9,372 nucleotides of DNA. Origin: Firmicutes bacterium UBA3932 (GTDB lineage: Bacteria; Bacillota; Clostridia; Peptostreptococcales; Anaerovoracaceae). The stretch lies in assembly GCA_002385825.1 (NCBI GenBank), contig DGEG01000076.1:1-9372 (forward strand). The letters run 5' to 3'. The notes under the pieces were generated by a model, which was given only the letters and a program-made list of their open reading frames with translations, searched no databases and was not told the DNA's origin. A program made the translations under genes and the position numbers. How positions within the stretch are numbered: the first letter of the stretch is position 1; the number at the start of each line of letters is the position of its first letter. Shown in pieces: positions 1-5,861 of the stretch.

Positions 1-15
1 CATTTCCTTTCCTCC
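1..15 (-). promoter_or_regulatory. Ribosome-binding site and start codon of a minus-strand gene leaving the window
   Basis: Read on the minus strand, bases 15-11 are GGAGG and bases 3-1 are ATG, separated by 7 bases, which is ideal Shine-Dalgarno spacing. A second purine stretch (GGAAA) lies between them. Only the start codon falls inside the window, so nothing can be said about the product. If the call is right, bases 4 to about 560 are the upstream region of this gene, and it is divergent from the plus-strand gene at 786. The match could be chance. Confidence 0.5.
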
Positions 16-62
16 GTCCTATCAACGCTACATTTCTAGTACTACTATATATACCACAACTC

Positions 63-270
63 TATATCCTCAACCCATATCCCCAAGTCATCCCCAAGTC
101 CATATCCTTAAGCCATATCCTTAGCCCCTTACCCTTATTCATATCCTCAAGCCGTATCCTCAGACCATGGCCTCATTCTCATGTCCTCAACATATATCCT
201 CAAGCCTCAGACCCCATATCTTAAAGTGATATCTTCGACACCCTATCCTAAAATCGTATCCTTAGGCTTC
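63..270. repeat. Tract of degenerate short repeats (catatcctcaag type)
   Basis: About a dozen imperfect copies of a 12-17 base unit, roughly catatcctcaagcc, follow one another with variable spacing. Variants include catatccttaagcc, gtatcctcagacc and tatatcctcaagcc. The plus strand is markedly poor in G across the tract. Similar words continue loosely at 358-410. No reading frame of useful length crosses it on either strand, so it is not a repetitive protein gene. On the minus strand each unit reads like GAGGATATGG, purine-rich with a Shine-Dalgarno-like word next to an ATG. The function is unknown. Confidence 0.55.
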
Positions 271-283
271 GGCCATATACTCC

Positions 284-337
284 CATTCCATATATCGTTA
301 ATTGGCGATTTGCAATCGATATAATAATCGACACTCG
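284..337. repeat. 54-base dyad element, copy 1
   Basis: By hand alignment this element matches the one at 409-462 at 46 of 54 positions. It contains the inverted repeat TATATCG (291-297) and CGATATA (317-323), and ends in a perfect TATAAT (320-325) placed 16 bases after TTAATT (298-303). It may be a promoter, an operator or both. Its position upstream of the gene leaving the left edge suggests regulation of that gene, but this is inference. Confidence 0.5.
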
Positions 338-408
338 GCGCCTGGTCACGGCGAACAGTTCCTCAAGCCCCACGCCCTCATTCTCATAACCTCAAGCGCC
401 ATATATCT

Positions 409-462
409 CATTCAATATATCGTTAATTAGCAATTTACAATTGATATAATAATCTGTACTCG
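409..462. repeat. 54-base dyad element, copy 2
   Basis: This is the second copy of the element at 284-337, displaced by 125 bases in the same orientation. TATATCG (416-422) faces TGATATA (442-448), so the outer dyad is kept except for one G-T type position. TTAATT (423-428) and TATAAT (445-450) are again 16 bases apart. The differences from copy 1 fall mainly between the conserved blocks, mostly G to A or C to T changes. This fits either an old duplication or two binding sites kept by selection. Confidence 0.5.
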
Positions 463-560
463 CCATCTATCCATCGACTTGGCCCTTATCCATCACGGAC
501 AACCCTGAATTTTATACGTTTATATTATTCCACCAGCCCTTGTATCGCAACCGAAAAAAC

Positions 561-630
561 TGCAACACTTGTAAAAAGTGTCAGACACCAACTGCAACAA
601 GTTGTAAAAAGTGTCAGACACCAAATGCAA
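561..630 (-). repeat. Two copies of the dispersed ggtgtctgacac repeat
   Basis: Two tandem units, 561-591 and 593-630, share TTGTAAAAAGTGTCAGACAC. The core GTGTCAGACAC is palindromic apart from its centre. Read on the minus strand they match the repeats at 7367-7412 between the permease genes (ATTTGGTGTCTGACAC, then TTTTTACAA and ACTTGTTG). The second unit ends one base before the proposed SigD -35 box of the following gene. This is an intergenic dispersed repeat of unknown function. Its palindromic form recalls REP-type sequences moved by Y1 transposases, but no transposase is present here. Confidence 0.7.
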
Positions 631-631
631 G

Positions 632-658
632 TTAAGTTTTTCAGCCGGTGGCCGATAT
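632..658 (+). promoter_or_regulatory. SigD/sigma-28-type promoter of the chemoreceptor-like gene
   Basis: TTAA (632-635) is followed after 15 bases by GCCGATAT (651-658). The Bacillus SigD consensus is TAAA-N15-GCCGATAT, so the -10 box is perfect and the -35 box has one mismatch. Against the enteric FliA form (TAAAGTTT-N11-GCCGATAA) the match is TTAAGTTT-N11-GCCGATAT. Sigma-28 commonly transcribes flagellar and chemoreceptor genes, which agrees with the gene downstream. Transcription would start near 665, leaving an untranslated leader of about 120 bases before the ATG at 786. Confidence 0.6.
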
Positions 659-767
659 TATTATTAGCTTTATTTTTTCTTATTTCGCCTTAATTCGGAT
701 TTTGTCCCGAAAAAGCCGGAAAAAGGTAGATATCTGGAACCATATGTTATATTATCAAGTTATAATC

Positions 768-785
768 AAGGAGACAGGTGATTCT
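768..785 (+). promoter_or_regulatory. Ribosome-binding site fixing the start at 786
   Basis: AAGGAG (768-773) and AGGTGA (776-781) lie just before the ATG at 786; the second has about 4-5 bases of spacing. No comparable site precedes the GTG at 648 that would open the longest reading frame, and that GTG lies inside the proposed promoter. Confidence 0.7.
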
Positions 786-2189
786 ATGGAAACTAATTAT
801 ATCGGCATCGGCAATATGATTAATTTCTCGCTTATCCGCGAGGTGATCCAAAACTATCAAGAACTAATTGACGATTTGTCGGAAAAAATAGGTTCCGTGG
901 ATTATATATCCAACAAGACAAACCTACTGGCCCTCAACGCCACAATCGAAGCCATCCATGCCTCAGATCTTCTGGCAAGCTTCGAACAGATTGTCGGCAA
1001 CAATTTACTGATCCAGGCCAAGCTGCTGGCAAAAATCCTGGAGTACGACCCGGATATCATTTATACCGACGGAGCGAAATTTGCCAAAGAAATCGGAATC
1101 GAAGAATTCTACGTAACCGACGGCAACGGGAATATCGAATTCACAAACCACGCCAGCAAAAAAGGAACCCGCATCAGCACGCCTGCTCTCTTAAGAGTTG
1201 TAGACAGCCCCGATGCAGAAGTGGTATTACCGGCCACCGCAAGCGCAGTCGGCGATATACAATATAAAGTTGCCGCAGCCTCAAGAATCGACAAACCGGG
1301 CCTGATTCAGTTTTCATCACACTTTATAAAGCCTTCCGGCCAGGAAGCCATAGACGGCTTCGGTGTAATCGCCCAAGAAACAAAACGGCTTGCCGATTTA
1401 TCCAAAGACATCTCCGAAGAAGTAAACCTTCAGACAAAAGGGATGATCGACAAAATCACCGAACTCAACACTTTGTCCGAGAATTTCGATGAAACCGAAG
1501 ACGTCAAAGCCCAGGCAAGAAAACTCAGAGAAGGCTTGAAGGAACTGAGGGAATACTTTAAAAACCTGCTTTCGCCCCTGTCTGATCTGGTCAGCATCGC
1601 GAAACAAACCAGTCTCCTGGGCGTCAGCGCGTCCATCGAAGCCGCCCATTCCACCAACGAAAAGCAGGACTTCGACAATCTTCTCAACACCCACATGGTC
1701 ATCGAAGCAAAACTCATGTCTATGGTAGTAGAGCGGATGCCCGATAAATCCTTCGACCAGATTGTCAAGTTGACTGAATACACAGGAGTTGCCGAAGTCT
1801 GGGTCACCGACTCAAGAGGAGTAGTGGAACACACAAACAGAGAAGGGGGACAAGGCTTTGCTTTCCAAAACGACGGACAGACAGGCGCATTCATGGCGAT
1901 TTTGAGCAATCCCAACACCATCGTCACACAACCCCCTGCCCACAGAGACATCGACGGAGCCGTTTACAAGTATGTCGGCGTGGCAAGAAGGGATAAACAC
2001 GGCATTTGCCAAATCGGAAATCCTTCAAGGCTGTATGGCGACAGCACAGCGAAAGGCTTCTCCGAAGTGTCTAAGCAGATAAAAGCTTTGGGAGAACAGT
2101 CCAAAGCCCTCACAACGGAAATGGAAGAAATGATCCGCGAAATGGATATGAAGGCAAAAATCGCCATTGACACCCTGGCAAGGGCATAA
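786..2189 (+). CDS. Soluble tandem chemoreceptor-like protein with sensor domains inserted at the hairpin tips
   Basis: This 467-residue protein has no signal peptide or membrane segment. It is built from two similar halves. Half 1 has a chemoreceptor tip helix (about 41-60, NKTNLLALNATIEAIHAS), then an insert of about 126 residues (61-186), then the matching return helix (187-213, IDGFGVIAQETKRLADLSKD). Half 2 repeats this: tip helix 270-290 (IAKQTSLLGVSASIEAAHST), insert 291-420, return helix 421-445 (AKGFSEVSKQIKALGEQSK). In ordinary methyl-accepting receptors these two helices are joined directly at a short AGE turn. Each insert has a long helix, then a [FV][YW]VTDxxGxxExTN motif and a later YKxxxxxRxDKxGxxQ motif, resembling a single Cache or PAS-like sensor; that assignment is by eye. 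The conserved tip arginine is His in both halves. A SigD-type promoter suggests co-expression with motility genes. The start at 786 was chosen for its ribosome-binding site. Partners and ligand are unknown; it may bind CheW/CheA or act as a decoy or adaptor. Confidence 0.85.
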   Translation: METNYIGIGNMINFSLIREVIQNYQELIDDLSEKIGSVDYISNKTNLLALNATIEAIHASDLLASFEQIVGNNLLIQAKLLAKILEYDPDIIYTDGAKFAKEIGIEEFYVTDGNGNIEFTNHASKKGTRISTPALLRVVDSPDAEVVLPATASAVGDIQYKVAAASRIDKPGLIQFSSHFIKPSGQEAIDGFGVIAQETKRLADLSKDISEEVNLQTKGMIDKITELNTLSENFDETEDVKAQARKLREGLKELREYFKNLLSPLSDLVSIAKQTSLLGVSASIEAAHSTNEKQDFDNLLNTHMVIEAKLMSMVVERMPDKSFDQIVKLTEYTGVAEVWVTDSRGVVEHTNREGGQGFAFQNDGQTGAFMAILSNPNTIVTQPPAHRDIDGAVYKYVGVARRDKHGICQIGNPSRLYGDSTAKGFSEVSKQIKALGEQSKALTTEMEEMIREMDMKAKIAIDTLARA

Positions 2190-2201
2190 TGCAAAAATGA
2201 A

Positions 2202-2236
2202 AAAGGCAAAAGGGCAACCCCTTTTGCCTTTAGTTT
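2202..2236 (+). terminator. Intrinsic terminator of the chemoreceptor-like gene
   Basis: AAAGGCAAAAGGG (2202-2214) pairs perfectly over 13 bases with CCCTTTTGCCTTT (2219-2231) across a 4-base loop, followed by AGTTTT. It lies 13 bases after the stop codon at 2187-2189. The opposite strand also has T-rich sequence after the stem, so it may work in both directions. Confidence 0.8.
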
Positions 2237-2243
2237 TAAGCTC

Positions 2244-2278
2244 AAAAAATCAAAAGGGACTGTCCCTTTTGATTTTTT
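2244..2278. terminator. Perfect 17-bp palindrome, likely terminator of the response-regulator operon
   Basis: The left arm 2244-2260 and right arm 2262-2278 are exact reverse complements of 17 bases around a single central T, with core CAAAAGGGAC and GTCCCTTTTG. Runs of six A and six T flank it, so it can terminate transcription from both sides. Its right end overlaps the TAA stop (2279-2277) of the minus-strand response regulator. The same 22 bases (2245-2266) recur at 9351-9372, so this is also a repeated element. Confidence 0.75.
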
Positions 2279-3656
2279 AATTCTCGCTCCGGCTGATTCC
2301 GTACTCGGTTATTTTATTCAAAAGCTGCCGGCGGGTGATTCCCAGCACTTCGGCGGATTTGTTCATATCATAATTATATTTCTTAAGTATGTTTTCGATA
2401 TAAATGGTCTCCGCCTCCTTGCGCATCTCCCTCAGGCTTTTCTCCTCTGCGAGGGGCACCATGCTCTTAACATCATTTCCCGCAGCCGGCAAAGGAGCCG
2501 GGAACGAATCCATTTGAATCACCCCGTCCTCAGACAGCACCACAATCCGCTCAATGATATTCTTCAATTCCCGGATGTTTCCCGGATAATGATAGGAAAG
2601 AAGCGCATCCATAACCTCCGGTTCAATATGATTGATGGTTTTCTTCATCTCGTTTTGGGATTTTTTGAAGAAATAGTCGATCAAAAGAGGTAAATCCTCT
2701 TTCCTCTCCCGCAAAGGAGGAATCCGGATCACAATGGTGCTGATCCGGTAGTAAAAATCCTCCCGGAAGCGCTCCGCCGCGATTTCCTCCGCCAAATTCT
2801 TATTCGTGGCGGAAACAAGTCGAAAATCCACTTCGATCTCTTCGTTGCTGCCCATCCGGTAAATTCTCTTCGTCTCGATGGCTTTCAAAAGTTTAGCCTG
2901 CATGGACAAGGGGATGTCTCCGATCTCATCCAGAAAAAGCGTCCCTGAATCCGCCGCCTCGATACGCCCGATTCTCCGGGTCATGGCCCCCGTAAACGAG
3001 CCCTTTTCATGCCCGAACAGCTCCGACTCCAGCACCGTGGCCGCGATGGCATGGCAATTCAAATCCATGAAAGTTTTATCCGCCCTGGGACTGTTCTCAT
3101 GAATATAGCGGGCAATTATCTCCTTGCCCACACCGGACTCCCCCAACAAGAGAATGTTGGAATCGCTGTTGGCCGCCTTTTTCGCCGTGGCGAGCACGCT
3201 CTGAAAAAGCGGGCTTTTGGTCTCCAGCATGGCCTCATACTGATTCATTTTCGCCTTCAAAAGCAGGTTTTCCTGCTTCAAATCCAGCATTTCGCGGAGC
3301 TTGCTGATCTCCCGCAGCAGCTCTCCCGGATCGCCGCCCTTCGTAACATAGGAATAGGCCCCCTCCCTCATGGCGTCTACCGCATTTTCAATACTGCCAT
3401 AAGCCGTCAATATAATGACCTCAACGCCCGGATAGCGTTCTTTTATCTCCGCCATTAACTGCCTGCCGTCGATCTCCGGCATCATCAAGTCGGTTATAAC
3501 AAGGTCGAAACTCTTTTTCGCCAAAGTAGCAAGAGCCGCCTGACCGGAAGTATCGCAGGTGACCATGTGGCCGTTGGCTTCCAATATTACCTTCATCACA
3601 TTGCAGTAGTCCGGTTCATCGTCCACGACTAATATTCTAAGACCTCTTTTGTTCAT
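2277..3656 (-). CDS. Sigma-54-dependent NtrC-family response regulator
   Basis: This 459-residue transcription activator has the classic three parts. The receiver domain (about 6-120) has acidic D12/D13, phosphoacceptor D56 in ITDLMMPEIDG, T84 and K106. The AAA+ domain (about 145-375) has Walker A GESGVGKE (172-179), the sigma-54 contact loop GSFTGA (219-224), Walker B TLFLDEIGD (239-247) and an arginine-finger region FREDFYYR (297-304). The C-terminal Fis-type helix-turn-helix (about 415-453) ends NKSAEVLGITRRQLLNKI. The contact loop is GSFTGA, not the textbook GAFTGA. The ATG directly follows the stop of the kinase gene with no intervening base, and AAAGGAG about 10 bases upstream serves as ribosome-binding site, so it is the kinase's partner. 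It resembles the AtoC/ZraR group. Its likely target is the sigma-54 promoter at 9194-9210. The family assignment is secure; the target is inferred. Confidence 0.96.
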   Translation of the reverse strand: MNKRGLRILVVDDEPDYCNVMKVILEANGHMVTCDTSGQAALATLAKKSFDLVITDLMMPEIDGRQLMAEIKERYPGVEVIILTAYGSIENAVDAMREGAYSYVTKGGDPGELLREISKLREMLDLKQENLLLKAKMNQYEAMLETKSPLFQSVLATAKKAANSDSNILLLGESGVGKEIIARYIHENSPRADKTFMDLNCHAIAATVLESELFGHEKGSFTGAMTRRIGRIEAADSGTLFLDEIGDIPLSMQAKLLKAIETKRIYRMGSNEEIEVDFRLVSATNKNLAEEIAAERFREDFYYRISTIVIRIPPLRERKEDLPLLIDYFFKKSQNEMKKTINHIEPEVMDALLSYHYPGNIRELKNIIERIVVLSEDGVIQMDSFPAPLPAAGNDVKSMVPLAEEKSLREMRKEAETIYIENILKKYNYDMNKSAEVLGITRRQLLNKITEYGISRSEN

Positions 3657-5861
3657 TTATATATTGCTCCTTTCCCCTGGGGGAATTGTTTGCTGCCCTT
3701 CTGCCAAATCCCTGTTCCTGTCCACTGGAATGGTTATGGTGAAAGTGGTCCCTTCGCCCTCCTGGCTGTCCACTTTAATATCCCCTTGCATCTTGTTGAC
3801 TTCATTATATACGATGTAGAGCCCAAGCCCGCTTCCTTCCTTCTTTTCCTTTGTGGAGAAAAACGGGTTAAAGATGTCTTCTTTGATCTCCTCCGGTATT
3901 CCTTCCCCATTGTCCTTAATAGTGAGGCGGATATGCTGTCCTTCCTGATGCTCGCATTTAACCTCAATCATCCCGTCCTTGGCGTCCTGCCCGCCTGCTC
4001 CGTTCTGCCCGCTTTGGCGGTCCTGACCGTTCTGCCCGTTCTTCCCGTCCGCCCCGTCCTTCTGGGAAATGGCATCTGCCGCGTTGGAGATAAGGTTTAT
4101 CAGAACTAATTCAATGGCCTCGATGTTCACCACCACATCATGAGGGCCAACAAATTTATAATATACCGCAATGCCCCGCTTATCCAGCCAGTTCCTCTGC
4201 AGTTCGATGATATTGCTGATGTGAACATAGAGATTGACCAGTTCCTTTTTATTGGAGGTCATCCTGGAGAAATTCAACAGGTTTTCGATGATCCTGCCCG
4301 CTTTTTCCACGGATTTTTCAATGATTTTAATGGCTTCCTCCCGGGTGGCCACGTCATCTTTATCAAGGGATTTCAACACATAACAATAGTTGCGGACCAG
4401 TCCCAGCGGGTTTCGAATTTCATGAGCCACGCCCGATGCCAGCTGGCCTATGGCGATCATCTTGTTGTCCTGAAGCATCTGCCGCTCTGCGCTCCGCTGA
4501 TCCGTCACGTCCTTAATCATCAGCAGGATTTTCTCAACCTTGCCGCGGGTGTCTTTAATGGTGAAGGAATGGGCCTCATAAATCCCACGGCCCACAGTGA
4601 GTTCCGTGTCGTGTTCCTTTTCTTCCAGGAAGGTCTTTTCAATGAGCTCGGAAAGCCGGCTGCTCGCAACCTCGTCTGCGCCGAAAAGCTCGGCCAGCTT
4701 GAGACCGATAGCATTGTGGCGCCGGATCTGCAGGTATTGGGCCAAAGCTTTGTTGATGTCCACAATCCTGCCTTCCCTGTTCACTTCTGCCAAGTAATAG
4801 GTGACGCCGTCAAAGGTGGTCTGCATTTCGTTCTGGCTTTCCCTCAGGAGCTCCATCCGCTGCTGCAGTTCTTCGTACAGGCTCTTGTTAGACTGGTAAA
4901 ACACAAGGAATACACAGAGAACAGCGGCGAAAAGAATGAGGATGATGATGCCGAACTCCTCCACGAAACTTTCCGTATAAAGCGGATAAGACATTCCCAT
5001 CCATTTGGATTGAAGATCCGTAAGCACTTGCGCATTGTCCATGTAATAAATGGCGTTGTTCAAGATTTCATAAAGGATATGGTTTTCAGCGGAAACAGCA
5101 AGGCAGTAGCTTTTTTCATAGAGATATCCGTCCGCCCGCAGCAGGTTGTCCGAAATATAATCCCTGCCTGGGCTGTCGGAAAGGTAATGATTGCCCGGAT
5201 TGTCCCAAAGGTAACCCATGCCTAAAAAATAATTTAACGCGGTCTCGCTGCCGGCGACTGCATTGGCGTCCCCGGACTTAAGCCGACCCACCGCATCCCT
5301 GGTGCTGTCCTCTAAAAGCAGTTCGGCTTTGGGGAAAAATTTGCGAAGCGTCTCCACCGAAGGGTCCCCCTCAACGCAAGCGATGACTAAATCCTGCCCC
5401 TCCGGCGATGCCTCAAGCCACAGAGTGTTCTGATACATCAAAACACCCTTGGTCTCCACCACGGGCATAGTGTAGGAAATCGTCTGATCATGGGCAAGGT
5501 CATGCATGGCAATGGCCACATCCGCCTGTCCGCCTATGAGAACCGGCTCCAAATCCCGCTTCAGAACGGGCACATAGTTGATCTCTATCCGATAATCCCG
5601 GCGGAAATAATCCAAATAGTCAACGAGCATCCCGGAAGCATGGCCGCCGGCGTCGAACATTATAAGAGGAGCGGCATCGTCGGTAACGGCCACAACAAGC
5701 TCCTTCTTCTCAGAAAGCCACCCAATCTGGTCCTGGCTCAGCGGGTAGAGCTCCACCGGCTCCGGATCAGTAATTTCCTGCCGAGAACTCGCGCTTCTAT
5801 AGAAAAACATCAGTAAAACCGACAGCATAACTAATGCAATCAGCAGAATCCTCTTATTCAT
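3657..5861 (-). CDS. Membrane histidine kinase with solute-binding-protein-type sensor and PAS domain
   Basis: Starting at the ATG at 5861 the protein has 734 residues. An upstream in-frame ATG at 5933 would overlap the permease by 80 bases and puts no recognised motif first, whereas 5861 has GAAGGGAG 7 bases ahead and leads directly into a membrane segment. Order of parts: membrane helix 5-22; extracytoplasmic family-3 solute-binding-like domain about 43-295; membrane helix 302-323; coiled linker; PAS domain about 345-450; HisKA with phosphorylated H480 in VAHEIRNPLG; HATPase with N box N589/N593, G1 DNGEGI (650-655), F box FNPFFSTK (664-671) and G2 GSGLGL (676-681). A Gly-x-x rich stretch (603-630) interrupts the ATP-binding domain between N and G1 boxes. 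The start overlaps the upstream permease by 8 bases and the end abuts the response regulator, so the pair and permease are co-translated. The sensor type and neighbours suggest an amino acid or amine ligand; this is inference. Confidence 0.94.
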   Translation of the reverse strand: MNKRILLIALVMLSVLLMFFYRSASSRQEITDPEPVELYPLSQDQIGWLSEKKELVVAVTDDAAPLIMFDAGGHASGMLVDYLDYFRRDYRIEINYVPVLKRDLEPVLIGGQADVAIAMHDLAHDQTISYTMPVVETKGVLMYQNTLWLEASPEGQDLVIACVEGDPSVETLRKFFPKAELLLEDSTRDAVGRLKSGDANAVAGSETALNYFLGMGYLWDNPGNHYLSDSPGRDYISDNLLRADGYLYEKSYCLAVSAENHILYEILNNAIYYMDNAQVLTDLQSKWMGMSYPLYTESFVEEFGIIILILFAAVLCVFLVFYQSNKSLYEELQQRMELLRESQNEMQTTFDGVTYYLAEVNREGRIVDINKALAQYLQIRRHNAIGLKLAELFGADEVASSRLSELIEKTFLEEKEHDTELTVGRGIYEAHSFTIKDTRGKVEKILLMIKDVTDQRSAERQMLQDNKMIAIGQLASGVAHEIRNPLGLVRNYCYVLKSLDKDDVATREEAIKIIEKSVEKAGRIIENLLNFSRMTSNKKELVNLYVHISNIIELQRNWLDKRGIAVYYKFVGPHDVVVNIEAIELVLINLISNAADAISQKDGADGKNGQNGQDRQSGQNGAGGQDAKDGMIEVKCEHQEGQHIRLTIKDNGEGIPEEIKEDIFNPFFSTKEKKEGSGLGLYIVYNEVNKMQGDIKVDSQEGEGTTFTITIPVDRNRDLAEGQQTIPPGERSNI
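3972..4055 (-). repeat. Collagen-like Gly-x-x low-complexity insert inside the histidine kinase
   Basis: These bases encode residues 603-630 of the kinase, in which glycine falls at nearly every third position (GAD GKN GQN GQD, an imperfect RQS, then GQN GAG GQD and an imperfect AKD). The DNA shows matching degenerate 9-base repeats such as ccgttctgc. It lies between the N box and G1 box of the catalytic domain, where most kinases have a short loop. It looks like a recent repeat expansion forming a flexible loop. Copy number could vary between strains. Confidence 0.7.

Noticed and set aside
648..785. N-terminal extension of the receptor-like gene from a GTG at 648
   Set aside because: The GTG lies inside the SigD-type promoter and has no ribosome-binding site, and the 46 extra residues show no receptor motif. 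The ATG at 786 has a good site.
4140..5225. Long plus-strand open frame opposite the kinase
   Set aside because: It is the antisense shadow of a conserved kinase gene, with no family motif and no ribosome-binding site.
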